Source: Pseudochelatococcus lubricantis (lineage in GTDB: Bacteria; Pseudomonadota; Alphaproteobacteria; Rhizobiales; Beijerinckiaceae). From it: a stretch of DNA of 26,169 nt. Below the pieces are notes generated by a model. It saw nothing but the letters and a program-made list of their open reading frames with translations. It was not told the origin of the DNA and made no database searches. A program made the position numbers and the translations under genes. The DNA lies in the NCBI RefSeq assembly GCF_042432495.1, contig NZ_JBHLXC010000020.1:1-26169 (forward strand), read 5' to 3'. This document shows, in pieces, positions 7,123 to 16,177 of the stretch (position 1 is its first letter; every line of letters starts with the position of its first letter).

Positions 7123-7134
7123 CGCATCCTCCAT

Positions 7135-7155
7135 TGATATGTAATGTGCATATCA
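7135..7155. promoter_or_regulatory. perfect 7-bp inverted repeat, likely antitoxin operator
   Basis: TGATATG (7135-7141) and CATATCA (7149-7155) form perfect arms around a 7-bp spacer, 13 bp upstream of the antitoxin start. Ribbon-helix-helix antitoxins repress their operon by binding such palindromes. Confidence 0.55.
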
Positions 7156-7224
7156 TATTCTTCGGCGCGATGGAAGGGGAAAGGCGATCCCGATATGCTA
7201 TGCAATCGAACAGAGGACGGCCGT

Positions 7225-7458
7225 TCATTCTCCGTCAACCTCACCTCCTGTTGTCGGCGGTGCATTGTCGTTGGCGGCGCGCATGGCCCTTTCGTAGTCC
7301 TCTCGCGCCATACGCCTGCCGATCAGCCGGGCGATGGTCAGCACCACCGCATCCAGCCATTCGGACGCATCGGCCTCGTTCCCGGCACCCTGCCCACCGG
7401 GCGGGCGGTTGTCATTGGCCGGTCTCTCTCTGCCCGGCCTGTTGCCATCATCGCCCAT
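7225..7458 (-). CDS. small hypothetical protein coupled to the AlpA-like regulator
   Basis: This 77-aa ORF starts MGDDGNRPGRERPANDNRPP and is followed by a helical part (SEWLDAVVLTIARLIGRRMA, then REDYERAMRAANDNAPP). It starts inside the last codons of the AlpA gene (11-bp overlap) on the same strand, so the two are probably translated together. Small ORFs of this kind with ANDN repeats follow AlpA-like genes in alphaproteobacterial islands, but I know no function. An alternative in-frame ATG at 7500 would add 14 residues and overlap more. Confidence 0.6.
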   Translation of the reverse strand: MGDDGNRPGRERPANDNRPPGGQGAGNEADASEWLDAVVLTIARLIGRRMAREDYERAMRAANDNAPPTTGGEVDGE

Positions 7459-7663
7459 GACCGGCCTCTGCCTCCGGCCGCCACCTGACGGGATCAGCAA
7501 CCCATCGGTCGATGTCGGATTCCCGCCACCCCGCGCCGTGGGTGCTGATCTTCAGTTGCGGCGGGAACGTGCCTTCGGCGATCTTGCGGTAGATGGTGGA
7601 CCGGGACAGGCCGGTGCGGTCGCGAACGGTATCAAGGCGGATGATGCGGTCTGGTTGGCGCAT
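7448..7663 (-). CDS. AlpA-family transcriptional regulator / excisionase-like protein
   Basis: This 71-aa protein is almost entirely one MerR-like winged helix: RIIRLDTVRDRTGLSRSTIY (6-25), then RKIAEGTFPPQLKIS and WRESDIDRWV. AlpA of phage P4-type elements activates the integrase gene and such proteins often act as excision factors. AGGAGG lies 10 bases before the ATG. It is transcribed toward recombinase B with the VapBC pair in between. Directing excision of this element is a reasonable but unproven role. Confidence 0.88.
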   Translation of the reverse strand: MRQPDRIIRLDTVRDRTGLSRSTIYRKIAEGTFPPQLKISTHGAGWRESDIDRWVADPVRWRPEAEAGHGR

Positions 7664-8430
7664 GGCTACGCTGCCTCCTACTGGTCGTTTCTGACGATTG
7701 CAGAGACCAGACGGAGCAACAATTTGTCTTTGTGCAATAATTATTTAGAGGTCGTAGGGCTATGGAGTGCAATCGGCGGTAAATAGGACGGGTCCGAATC
7801 CGACGCTCCGTGCTCACCGAAGGCCGATATGGCGGATAGCGACCCATTGCCGTGCCCAGATTACGGGCTGATTCGCATGAGATGCTCAAAGACCCGTCGG
7901 TGGGGGCCGTGGCAGGTCCGCTTTCGCGGGACGGGGCGGCCGTTCGCTGTACCCGCAACCTCGCCGCGCTGACGTGAGACGAGGTTGGAAAGACGGGCGG
8001 TAAGCCGACTTTCGGCCGTGCGGCGTGGCACCTGCAGCGAAACTGGGAAACCGGCCGTTCAAACAGCGCGCGGCGAAGCACGCGGATGCTGGCCCCGAGG
8101 GGCGGAAACCGGTCAGTCGCTGCGTTTAGCATGAACGGCGCAGATGTGTGGAAAGGCACCACCGCCGCAGCACGCGGCGTGTTATGGCGCTCGCAGATGG
8201 GCTACGGAACGAGGATCGACGGCGATCGCTACTTAGTCACCTTGCCGAAGAACATGACCGTCGAAGACGTCCTGATCGACAGACAGCACCCACCCGCCGC
8301 GACACACTCCGTCATGCAATCAGGCGCCTCCCCGGATGCGCCTTTGGCTTATCGCGAACTTGCCGCTCAGCACGAATGGAACTAGTGTGACAGCGATCTC
8401 AACAATTTTCTTCGCTCACTCAGGTGCCCA
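7664..8430. other. 767-bp stretch with no convincing gene except one weak ORF
   Basis: The stretch separates the divergent AlpA and DUF262 genes. It should hold both promoters, but I see no strong -35/-10 pair. It contains one short possible ORF at its right end (listed separately). The middle part (about 7780-8130) has many short GC-rich complementary runs and looks like either a decayed gene or a structured RNA; I cannot assign it. Confidence 0.4.
8131..8385 (+). CDS. possible small hypothetical protein upstream of DUF262
   Basis: An 84-aa frame starts MNGADVWKGTTAAARGVLW and contains DGDRYLVTLPKNMTVEDVLI. Its third-codon positions are mostly G or C, as expected for coding DNA here, and it ends 45 bp before the DUF262 gene on the same strand. 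I recognise no family and see no strong ribosome-binding site, so it may be a remnant or chance ORF. Confidence 0.25.
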   Translation: MNGADVWKGTTAAARGVLWRSQMGYGTRIDGDRYLVTLPKNMTVEDVLIDRQHPPAATHSVMQSGASPDAPLAYRELAAQHEWN

Positions 8431-9477
8431 ATGGATGCAACGAAAATATCTTCCGAACTAAAACAGCAGCGAAGAACAGTTGGGTTTGATACCTACGACA
8501 TCACCGCGAAGCAACTACTGGATATGGTTGCTGAAGGACAGATAAAGGTGGCACCCGAATACCAGCGGCATTTCGTCTGGAAGTCGGATAGAGAGTCGGC
8601 ATTGATTGAGTCGGTGTTTCTAGGAATTCCTGTTCCCAGTCTATTCATGGCGACAAATGAGGACTCAAGCTGGGAGTGCATCGACGGTTTGCAGAGGATC
8701 ACTACGCTTGTTAACTTCGTGAGGCCGCAATTTCGCTCAGGAGTCGAGGATATTTCGACTCACGAGCTAACGATTGGCGGCCTAGAAAAGGTTCCAAGCC
8801 TAAATGGAAAGAAATTCTCTGATCTTCCTGAGACGCTAAAGCTCAACTTCCTAACGAGACCCGTGAGGATAACGGTTCTCAATGATCTGAGTGATTACCA
8901 AGTCAGATTCGACCTATTTGAGAGGCTGAACACCGGAGGCATAATCCTGCACCAACAGGAAATCCGGAATTGCGTGTTTCAAGGAGAGTTTAACGAATTC
9001 ATTAAATCGTGCGCCGCCGATGATCGCTTAGAAAAAGTTTTCAAAAAATCAAATCGTGAAGGCCGCGGCAACATGGAGGAGATTGTACTCAAGTTCTTCG
9101 CGTATTTCGAGCGCAGGGGCGACTTCAAACACTCCGTAAAAGAATTTCTCAACGCCTATATGGAAGACAAGACGAAGGCGTTCAAAAACAAGAAGACGCT
9201 GTCAGAACTGTTCGACAAGACAATGGACGTTTTGTCGAGTGCGCTCCCGGATGGCGTAGTTCGAAGCGAACGAAAGAACACGACGCCGCTTCTATTGTTT
9301 GAAGCCGTCTCTGTTGGAGTCGCGGATGTAATAAGCGCAGGGAATCAAGTCAATGAAGATGCCCTTCGGACCGTACTGGACAATGGGGAACTCAAGAAGG
9401 CGACCTCGGGCGGCACGAATAGCAACCCCAAATTGTTGCAGAGAATCAAGATTGTTAGAGAGGCCGTTTCTGGATGA
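8431..9477 (+). CDS. DUF262-domain protein (candidate defence gene)
   Basis: This 348-aa protein has an N-terminal DUF262 domain (about 15-190). The ParB/Srx-like nucleotide-binding fold is marked by EYQRHFVWK (43-51), CIDGLQRITTL (about 83-93; the family pattern is DGxQR) and FERLNTGG (about 163-170). DUF262 is found in GmrS/BrxU-type restriction proteins and other anti-phage systems, where it binds or hydrolyses NTPs. The DUF1524 HNH nuclease often fused to it is absent; the C-terminal half is helical instead. AGGTG lies about 6 bases before the ATG. It overlaps the downstream HEPN gene by 4 bp. Codons are clearly more AT-rich than those of the flanking genes, pointing to separate acquisition. 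Confidence 0.85.
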   Translation: MDATKISSELKQQRRTVGFDTYDITAKQLLDMVAEGQIKVAPEYQRHFVWKSDRESALIESVFLGIPVPSLFMATNEDSSWECIDGLQRITTLVNFVRPQFRSGVEDISTHELTIGGLEKVPSLNGKKFSDLPETLKLNFLTRPVRITVLNDLSDYQVRFDLFERLNTGGIILHQQEIRNCVFQGEFNEFIKSCAADDRLEKVFKKSNREGRGNMEEIVLKFFAYFERRGDFKHSVKEFLNAYMEDKTKAFKNKKTLSELFDKTMDVLSSALPDGVVRSERKNTTPLLLFEAVSVGVADVISAGNQVNEDALRTVLDNGELKKATSGGTNSNPKLLQRIKIVREAVSG

Positions 9478-10142
9478 GCTTTGCCGACGCCCAGCTAGAG
9501 GTGCGCGGCAGGTTCACAGAAGCTCTCCAGGTGATAAATCGGCTGGACCCCGGCGCATCACAAAGTCTCTCCCCCTCAACTGACCCGGACAAGGCGTTGC
9601 GTGGTCTACTGCTTGTTGCGATTTACGCAGCGATGGAACGAGGGGTAAATGCCTACGTTGAAGAGGCCTTGGCGGTCGCCACGTCTCATGCTTCGCGTGT
9701 CAAAAATTGCATCCCAGAAGTTCAGGCGATTTTTCACTACCCCAGAATTCAGTCGCTTCGCGATTGCTCAAATGATGATTCACTCAGTAAGTCGATTGAG
9801 CTATTTTCCATGCTCACTCAGGAGCTTGAGTTCAGCCTTGCACGCAACCCATTTTCGGCGCGCCTTCAGAATGTTGACGGCTCAACGATGGAGCAGTGCT
9901 GCCAGCTCCTCGGTGTGCCAAACTTCAGTATTGGCGTAATGGAAAGAGGACGCTTGAATAATCTTCGTGAGCGACGAAATGCGGTGTCTCACGGCCGCGA
10001 GTCTTCGGTTCAAGTCGGCGGAAGGTTCTCCTTCGGGGAAATACGAACTATGCACTCTATAGCGGATACAGAAGTCGAGAAATTCGGTTCGGCTTTGAAG
10101 GCTTTTTTTGAGCAGAAAGGTTACGAGCTCAGCAGTGTGTAG
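9474..10142 (+). CDS. HEPN-domain protein, MAE_28990/MAE_18760-like (probable RNase effector)
   Basis: This 222-aa, mostly helical protein has a C-terminal HEPN motif, ERRNAVSHG (about 165-173), which gives R-x4-H, the catalytic pattern of HEPN ribonucleases. The family is the one regularly found next to DUF262 genes. The ATG overlaps the DUF262 stop (ATGA), so translation is coupled. Together the two genes look like a sensor/effector or toxin/antitoxin-like defence pair: DUF262 would sense or bind a nucleotide and HEPN would cut RNA. That division of labour is inference. Base composition is AT-richer than the neighbours, as in the partner gene. Confidence 0.72.
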   Translation: MSFADAQLEVRGRFTEALQVINRLDPGASQSLSPSTDPDKALRGLLLVAIYAAMERGVNAYVEEALAVATSHASRVKNCIPEVQAIFHYPRIQSLRDCSNDDSLSKSIELFSMLTQELEFSLARNPFSARLQNVDGSTMEQCCQLLGVPNFSIGVMERGRLNNLRERRNAVSHGRESSVQVGGRFSFGEIRTMHSIADTEVEKFGSALKAFFEQKGYELSSV

Positions 10143-10246
10143 CATTGTCATGTGTGACGAAATTACGAGGATCGCGGTGTTCTGCACGCTCTCTGCGGCG
10201 CTATCGCGTGATCGCGACAACAGCGACGATGCATACGGCGACCCAC

Positions 10247-12688
10247 CTAGTCCCGGACGTCAATCTGTCGACAGTAGCGCATTTCGATCATGTCCTTGTC
10301 AGAGAGGTGGAGGTACCCTTTCTGGCTCACTGCGGCGAATTCCAATAACCTCCAAGGGCCGGTCTTTGCCGTGTTGCCCGGGTCGGGCAGGTTTCCCAAA
10401 CTCCGCTCCATCCCGTCCGGATCAAACAGATCGGCCCCGGTGATCACGATGACGGGCGAGGCAGGGTTTCCATCCGTGCGCGGGCGTGACCATCCCCATC
10501 GGCAAAGATCGGCGAGGCGCCCCTTTTCCTCATCCGACAGCTTGCTCTTAAGGCAAGCTGCTACGAGATAGGTTCCGGGCAGCCATTCGGCGAGGCGGCG
10601 GAGGCGATCAACGTCGACCTGCTTGAAGGCGTCCTCAGCAAAGCCCTTGCACTCTCCGACCAACAGGTTCGGCCCTGCGAGACGACGCCCGCCAATATCC
10701 CGGTCGTGCCATGCAAAGAGGTCTGTCTCGAGCCGCTCGCCGGCCCTCGCCAAATCGTGGGCCGTGGTGAAGGTCATCGCTGGCGACATACCGAAGGCCT
10801 CGCGCAGAAAGTTCAGCGTCAGCAGGCAAGTATAGGCCCCACCAGCGAGATTCGGGACGGCGTAGGGGCCGACGACGCGGTATCGCCACGCGGTCCGCGG
10901 CGGTAATTGGCCCTGAGGAAAGGAAAAAACGGAGAGGCACCGTTCGCAGGTGACCTGCGAGCCAACTTCGTCGAGGTCATACCAGTTCCACTTCCTGCAG
11001 TGTTCGCATTGGGCCGATAGGCCGAGTCGGAGCGCTCCGATATCGACTAAGGGCTGCAGTGTTGCAGGCCGCCCCCAATGCGTGCCGATGGCCCGCAGCA
11101 TGGGCTGTAGCTGATCGACGGTAGCAGTGCGAAAAGGTACGTCCTCTACCTCGCCGCTCCCGATTTCCCGCCGAGTGTGCGCCATGCGGTCGAACTGGCG
11201 CAGGACTCCCTCGTGGCCGATGATGCGGCATCGGTTAAGGCCGCCCAAGGCGGCGAGCATGCTGTTGGCGACCCGCCCGGCGTCGGAGGGCGCGGCGTCG
11301 ATCCCCTGCGCAGCTAGCCACGCCGTGACGACATCGCGCATGAAGGGCAGACGGATCGAGTGGCCGTCTTCGGCATAGGAGTGGAAGGTGAGCCATCCTT
11401 CGCGCGTTGGGCGCTGGTCCATCATTTCGGACGAGGGAGGATAGGCCCGGCTGCGCCGTACCGCAGCGGACGGCATTGCATCCGCCCGATCGTCGTTGAA
11501 ACCGTAGAACCGGGGGCTGATCGTATTGACCCAGCCGGCGTTAAGACTGCGCGTCTGGCGCAAGTAGGGCGGCGCGATGTGGGGCACCCGCACAGCCCAC
11601 TGATCATCGAGCCGGACCTCAAACTCCCGACGCTCTGCCGAAAGGGGCGACGGTTTGGGATGGCTGACGAGATTCGGATCTTCGAGCAGCCAGATCTGGT
11701 CATACCACGTCTTGATCGCGTAGCTGCCATCGGGAAGGCCGGCTTCCGACAAGTGCAAGACCTCGAGGATTGTCGGGTCGAGCGACCGGCCAAGCTGGAT
11801 CGTCGTGTGGATCATCATCCCGTTGGCGTTGTTGGGCAACGGTCGGTATTTCCGACGGACTAGGTCGACAATCAGATCGCGCGCCCCTTCGAGCCAATGG
11901 ACGTTGACCGGCACGACGTCCCGCCGGAACAGGCGCAAGTTCCAGAAGTCGATTATGTCAGGGCCGCTGAGTGGATCGAAGATAAAAATTGTCTCGTCCC
12001 ACGACCTCTGGAAGAAGCGTTCCGTCCCGTGGAGAGTGACATCGAGCGGGCACATGGCCTCCTGCCGCTCCATGACCGCCCAGGTCTCGACATCTGGTGG
12101 CATGGATCGTGCATCGAAAGCGCGTTCATACGCCTCCTTGATCCCCGACAAGTCAGCGCGGCTTGGGAACACTCCGTAGGCTATCTCGAAGAAGGCCTGT
12201 CCGACCTCGTCCCCGCCCTCGAAGCGCAGCAGTGTCCGCGGGGTCCGTCGTTCGAACTGGAACTCCTTCCGGTGAAGATAAGCGTAGACGTGGTCCATCG
12301 TCACACCGACGTCCCGCATCGTATGCTTGGCTCCCTTGACCTGCTCGAACGCTCCATGCCCTAAATTCGGATGACGCTCGTAACGATCGCCAGCGTTCGG
12401 ATCGACGCGATCAAGCTGGCCTGCACGGGTCTCAACCAGCAGGTCCGGTTCAAAGTAACTCAGCAGGCCGCGCGTCAGCTCATTCGGGTTGGGATTGGGG
12501 CGGTCGGCTTCGCACCAAGCCGGCGGAAGGGTGTCCATAACCGGAATCATCGGACAGGCGATGCCGCCCCATTGGCAGGTCGCGACCCTTGCGACCTCAG
12601 AAAGTGCTTGCCTATCGGCTGGATCTACGAGGAAGCCCATCCGAATGGGACGAAGGTTGATCTCGAGACTTGCGGTACTGGTCGCCAT
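10247..12688 (-). CDS. unrecognised 813-aa protein with zinc ribbon and PD-(D/E)XK-like nuclease site
   Basis: I do not recognise a named family. The N-terminus (RMGFLVDPADRQAL, then QWGGIACPMIPV at 39-50) has a WGGxxxPxIP pattern that I associate with large uncharacterised proteins of accessory regions. The middle (about 60-540) has no motif I can name. A zinc ribbon follows (CEHC near 560 and CERC near 583, with aromatic residues between). The C-terminal part shows ETDLFAWHD (about 653-661) and LLVGECKGF (about 675-683). This spacing of Asp and E-x-K fits a PD-(D/E)XK restriction-like nuclease. No membrane segments are seen. It is convergent with the DUF262/HEPN pair and transcribed alone, with 480 bp of non-coding DNA upstream. 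An anti-phage nuclease is a plausible guess. Confidence 0.7.
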   Translation of the reverse strand: MATSTASLEINLRPIRMGFLVDPADRQALSEVARVATCQWGGIACPMIPVMDTLPPAWCEADRPNPNPNELTRGLLSYFEPDLLVETRAGQLDRVDPNAGDRYERHPNLGHGAFEQVKGAKHTMRDVGVTMDHVYAYLHRKEFQFERRTPRTLLRFEGGDEVGQAFFEIAYGVFPSRADLSGIKEAYERAFDARSMPPDVETWAVMERQEAMCPLDVTLHGTERFFQRSWDETIFIFDPLSGPDIIDFWNLRLFRRDVVPVNVHWLEGARDLIVDLVRRKYRPLPNNANGMMIHTTIQLGRSLDPTILEVLHLSEAGLPDGSYAIKTWYDQIWLLEDPNLVSHPKPSPLSAERREFEVRLDDQWAVRVPHIAPPYLRQTRSLNAGWVNTISPRFYGFNDDRADAMPSAAVRRSRAYPPSSEMMDQRPTREGWLTFHSYAEDGHSIRLPFMRDVVTAWLAAQGIDAAPSDAGRVANSMLAALGGLNRCRIIGHEGVLRQFDRMAHTRREIGSGEVEDVPFRTATVDQLQPMLRAIGTHWGRPATLQPLVDIGALRLGLSAQCEHCRKWNWYDLDEVGSQVTCERCLSVFSFPQGQLPPRTAWRYRVVGPYAVPNLAGGAYTCLLTLNFLREAFGMSPAMTFTTAHDLARAGERLETDLFAWHDRDIGGRRLAGPNLLVGECKGFAEDAFKQVDVDRLRRLAEWLPGTYLVAACLKSKLSDEEKGRLADLCRWGWSRPRTDGNPASPVIVITGADLFDPDGMERSLGNLPDPGNTAKTGPWRLLEFAAVSQKGYLHLSDKDMIEMRYCRQIDVRD

Positions 12689-13168
12689 TTTCCATTCGCC
12701 TTGAGTACGTCAACTGGTCTTGCCTCCCAACAACACTGGTGTTCCCGATCCTCGGGCACCATGGGATCGCCGATGGGCGCGCACGCTCGGCGTGGAGCCG
12801 TCGAACCTCTGCCAAATCCGCGGTGCGCTTCCGATCCCTTGTACACGCCCTACGCCTTGCCCTCCATCCATCGTTCGCGCCGCGTTTGGTATCAAACTCT
12901 GTGAGCCTGTCCGGCCTGTTTAGGAAGGCTTTCCCGGCAGCGATGGACATATCGGCCGACCGCTCTGTTACGCGCGTTTCGCGCATCGCGTCCTGCAGGC
13001 CGGCAACCAAGCGGGAAGCCAGATGCAATTGCCATAGCTGCCCGAGGTTTGCTGCGACGCTCGCCGAAGGGCAGCTCTGGAGCGTGCGGCCATGCAGCAT
13101 CCCGGACAGCTGAGCGGCAGCAATGGGCCGTACCTTCCGATGCGACACGTCAGTTCCGATACTTGACG
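12689..13168. other. 480-bp stretch without a convincing gene
   Basis: It lies upstream of the 813-aa protein gene and downstream of traA, both on the minus strand, so it should hold the promoter of the former. The open frames here have compositions typical of chance frames in GC-rich DNA. TCCGATAC occurs twice at the right end (about 13155-13162 and 13175-13182), around the end of traA. Nothing else is supported. Confidence 0.4.
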
Positions 13169-16150
13169 TTACAATCCGATACCCCTCCCCCTGCCGAGGC
13201 CATGGCTGATAGCAAGGTCACGGCCGAGGCTGTGGCCCGAGTCGATGCTGATGCCAAGTTCACGCTCACGGCCACGAAGCAGAGAGTCCATCTGCGCATC
13301 GCGTTCGAGGCTCATCGCCATATTGCCCATCTCTGCCCGTGCAGCCCTGTGGCCGGAATAGTCGCCCGCCGCATACCTGCTTTCGCTGGCCTGCCGCAGT
13401 TCCTGAAAGCGTTCGACAAAACGGTCGGCGCGCAGGCCGGGGTTCTTCCGCATCTCGGTTTCCAGTTGCAGGGCACGTCTGGCGGGCGCGGCGCGATCAG
13501 GATCGCCAGAGGCGACATCGGCCGCAAATTCGGGATTCGTCTTATAGACTGCCTCGGCATCGTGTGAGCCGTGAGGCCGGAGTTCGTCAAATCCGGCACG
13601 GGCGTCATGCAGTTCCTTCACCTGTTCCGGGCTGGCGCTGCCGCCCCGATCCTGCGCCTTGAAGATCGCGTTCACGGCACGGGCATGGCGGACAAAGGCC
13701 CGGCCACGGGCACGGCGTAGCGCATATTCCGGGTCTTCCCCGGTCTGCTGCTCCGCTGCCTGTTTCCCGGCCCTTTCCCTTTCGGGCTGCCGCGTGACCT
13801 CGGAGCCAGGCACGCCATCGCCGGTCTGGCGCAGACCGACCAGCATGTCATCGACAGCATCGCGCAGCCGTTCCGGCATCAGCCTGCGCATGATCTGGGC
13901 GACGCGGGCTCGGAACGTGATGCCGCGCCGCTCGGCATAGTCCTGCGCCGGGTCGATCTGCTCGTAGTCGGACGCCATGTCCTTTGCCCGATCACGCGAC
14001 AGGGTGTTGATGAGCTTGTCCTGATTGGCGAAGTCGTCGCGGCCATAATGCAGGTCCATGCCATCGCGGTGGCGTGACAGGGCGACATAACTGCCATGGG
14101 CGTCCATTCCCGGCGTCGCCAGAACATGGGTGCGGTCCACGGTCATGCCCTGCGCCTTGTGGATGGTCGCGGTATAGCCGTGGTCGATGCGGTCGTAATC
14201 CTTGAGGTCGAAGGCGATGGACCGGCCATCGTCAGTCTGCACGGTCATGCTCGTGACGCTCACCTGCTCGATGGTGCCGAGCGTGCCGTTCTTCACGCCA
14301 AGCCCGCGCTCGTTTTGCAGGAACATGACGCGATCCCCGGCGGCGAAGTTCCGTTCGCCGCGCTCCACCGTCACACGCACGTCCTCGCCCAGATCACCCG
14401 CCTCCCGCATTTTTCCGCGTGCCGCCTCGTTGAGTTCCCGCACCTCGGCGTTGGTGTGGGTGAGGATGATGCGGCTCTTATCCGGCGTTGCCTGCCGCTC
14501 ACGATCCCAGCGCTCGATCAGATCGCCGCGCGCTTGTTCACGTGTTTCGGCGGAGTGCACCATGTCATGCGCGTCATAGGCGCTGATCGCATCGCCGGTT
14601 CTGCCGGTCGCCAGATCGCGGGTGGCGTCCCGCTGCCAGTCCTCGCGCTGGCGGCGCACTTCATGGATTTCCACGCAGCCATGACGCTCATGAATCGAGC
14701 GGAACGCCGCACCTGCTTCGATGGATTGCAACTGCTGCGGATCGCCGACCAGCACAACTTTTGCGCCAGCTTCCGCCGCGTGGGTCAGCACGCGCTCCAT
14801 CTGCCGCGTGCCGACCATACCCGCCTCGTCGATGACAAGCACATCGCGACTGGTGAGCATGTCGCGCCCGTTCTGCCAGCCATGTTCCATGCTGGCGATG
14901 GTGCGCGAGGCTATGCCCGATCCGCTTTCCAGATTTTCGGCGGCGATGCCGGACAGCGCAACGCCCCGGACCTCAAAACCTGCTGCCTCCCAAGCCTCGC
15001 GGGCAACGCCGAGCATGGCGCTCTTTCCCGTCCCGGCATAGCCGACGACAACGCCAAGATCGCGCCCGTCCGTCACATGCGCCAGCGCGTGGGCCTGCTC
15101 GCCGGAAAGAACAAGGCCGCGTTCTTCCGCGCGGGCGAGTGCGGCCTCTCTGTCACGGTCGCTGACCTCGTGCAATTCCTTCTCGGCCATCACCTCGGCG
15201 GCGCGATGCAGGCCCTGTTCCGCCTCGATCATATCGCGGGTGGTGAACCGATCCTCGCCGCGTCCGTCCTGCCCGAGCTGGACCAGATCGGGCGCACCGC
15301 GCATCGCGCCCATCACCTCGTTGAACTGGTCGATGCCGTCGCTGTGCCGATGCGCAAACATCGCCATGTCGCGGCGCGTGAAGGTCGATTGCTGCTGGGT
15401 GATCGCGTCCAGCGCAACGGAAGGATCGGCGATGATCCGTGCGCCGTTGTTCCGCGCAATCTCGCGGTGCGTGTCCGCACGGTCTGCGGCCTCGATCCCT
15501 TCGCCTTCGATCCTTTGGGCTGGTGCGCCGATCTGGCTTTGCGGCTCAAGGTTGATGCCCTGCGCCTCAAGGCTGCGATGGTCGATCCGCGCGTCGATGT
15601 CGAGTTCGAAAAGCCGCTCGTTAACATGCTCGGCCCAGTGTTCGCGCCAATGCTCGACCATTTCCGTGCGGTTCCAGTCCCGCACCTTCGGGCCGAAACC
15701 GTTCTCGTCCACGCTGCGCATGGTCAGCATGACATGAGCATGGGGTTTGGGGCTGCCGTCCTCGGCAAAATCCCAATGCACATTGAGGTCGGCGATCATG
15801 CCCTGATCGACAAATTCGGCCTGCGCGAAATCGCGGGCAAGCTCGATGCCCTGCGCCTCGCTCATCTCGCGGGGAATGGCAAACTCCACCTCGCGCGCAA
15901 GCTGGGCGTCCTTGCGCACCTCGAACGCCTCGACATCGTTCCAGAGCCGTTCGCGGTCGCTCCATTGCTCGGGCGCACCATCCGGCAACAGCACCTCGGA
16001 ATGAACGACGCCGCGCTTGGCGGAAAAGTCCTGAACGCGGTCGATGCGCTCGTCGCGCAGGCGCGAGCCTGAGCGGTAGGCGGCAGAGGCCACCGCGCTG
16101 CTTCCGGCCTTGCGGCCGATGACCTTGACGTGAAGATGATAGATCGCCAT
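13169..16150 (-). CDS. traA: Ti-type conjugative relaxase/helicase TraA (MOBQ)
   Basis: This 993-aa protein has an N-terminal MobA/MobL relaxase domain (about 1-230: MAIYHLHVKVIGRKAGSSAV at the start, and the His triad region KPHAHVMLT near 140-148) and a RecD-like superfamily I helicase (about 340-750). The helicase shows Walker A GYAGTGKS, Walker B VLVIDEAGM and later GDPQQLQS, HKAQGMT and YVALSRHRDG. The C-terminal part is helical. The relaxase nicks oriT and stays on the 5' end; the helicase unwinds the transferred strand. The start at 16150 is chosen because MAIYHLHVK is the conserved family start; the frame extends 45 codons further upstream, through the oriT. The domain order and length match TraA of Agrobacterium/Rhizobium plasmids. 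It is divergent from traC/traD. Confidence 0.95.
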   Translation of the reverse strand: MAIYHLHVKVIGRKAGSSAVASAAYRSGSRLRDERIDRVQDFSAKRGVVHSEVLLPDGAPEQWSDRERLWNDVEAFEVRKDAQLAREVEFAIPREMSEAQGIELARDFAQAEFVDQGMIADLNVHWDFAEDGSPKPHAHVMLTMRSVDENGFGPKVRDWNRTEMVEHWREHWAEHVNERLFELDIDARIDHRSLEAQGINLEPQSQIGAPAQRIEGEGIEAADRADTHREIARNNGARIIADPSVALDAITQQQSTFTRRDMAMFAHRHSDGIDQFNEVMGAMRGAPDLVQLGQDGRGEDRFTTRDMIEAEQGLHRAAEVMAEKELHEVSDRDREAALARAEERGLVLSGEQAHALAHVTDGRDLGVVVGYAGTGKSAMLGVAREAWEAAGFEVRGVALSGIAAENLESGSGIASRTIASMEHGWQNGRDMLTSRDVLVIDEAGMVGTRQMERVLTHAAEAGAKVVLVGDPQQLQSIEAGAAFRSIHERHGCVEIHEVRRQREDWQRDATRDLATGRTGDAISAYDAHDMVHSAETREQARGDLIERWDRERQATPDKSRIILTHTNAEVRELNEAARGKMREAGDLGEDVRVTVERGERNFAAGDRVMFLQNERGLGVKNGTLGTIEQVSVTSMTVQTDDGRSIAFDLKDYDRIDHGYTATIHKAQGMTVDRTHVLATPGMDAHGSYVALSRHRDGMDLHYGRDDFANQDKLINTLSRDRAKDMASDYEQIDPAQDYAERRGITFRARVAQIMRRLMPERLRDAVDDMLVGLRQTGDGVPGSEVTRQPERERAGKQAAEQQTGEDPEYALRRARGRAFVRHARAVNAIFKAQDRGGSASPEQVKELHDARAGFDELRPHGSHDAEAVYKTNPEFAADVASGDPDRAAPARRALQLETEMRKNPGLRADRFVERFQELRQASESRYAAGDYSGHRAARAEMGNMAMSLERDAQMDSLLRGRERELGISIDSGHSLGRDLAISHGLGRGRGIGL

Positions 16151-16177
16151 CGCGATCAAGAAATGGCACGGCGAAGC

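Noticed and set aside
7785..7815. GGGTCCGAATCCGACGCTCC resembling a tRNA T arm and 3' end
   Set aside because: The T stem has a mismatch, the loop is one base too long, and no acceptor, D or anticodon arm can be built upstream.
7632..8162. Minus-strand open frame (176 codons) in the gap next to alpA
   Set aside because: It overlaps the alpA start, and its sequence is rich in Ser, Arg and Pro with no domain or good start signal, so I treat it as chance.
12612..13148. Minus-strand open frame (178 codons) upstream of the 813-aa protein gene
   Set aside because: It overlaps the start of that gene in another frame, and composition and start signals do not support it.
14096..16072. Long plus-strand open frame (658 codons) opposite traA
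   Set aside because: The opposite strand encodes a full TraA with relaxase and helicase motifs; this frame has no recognisable domain.
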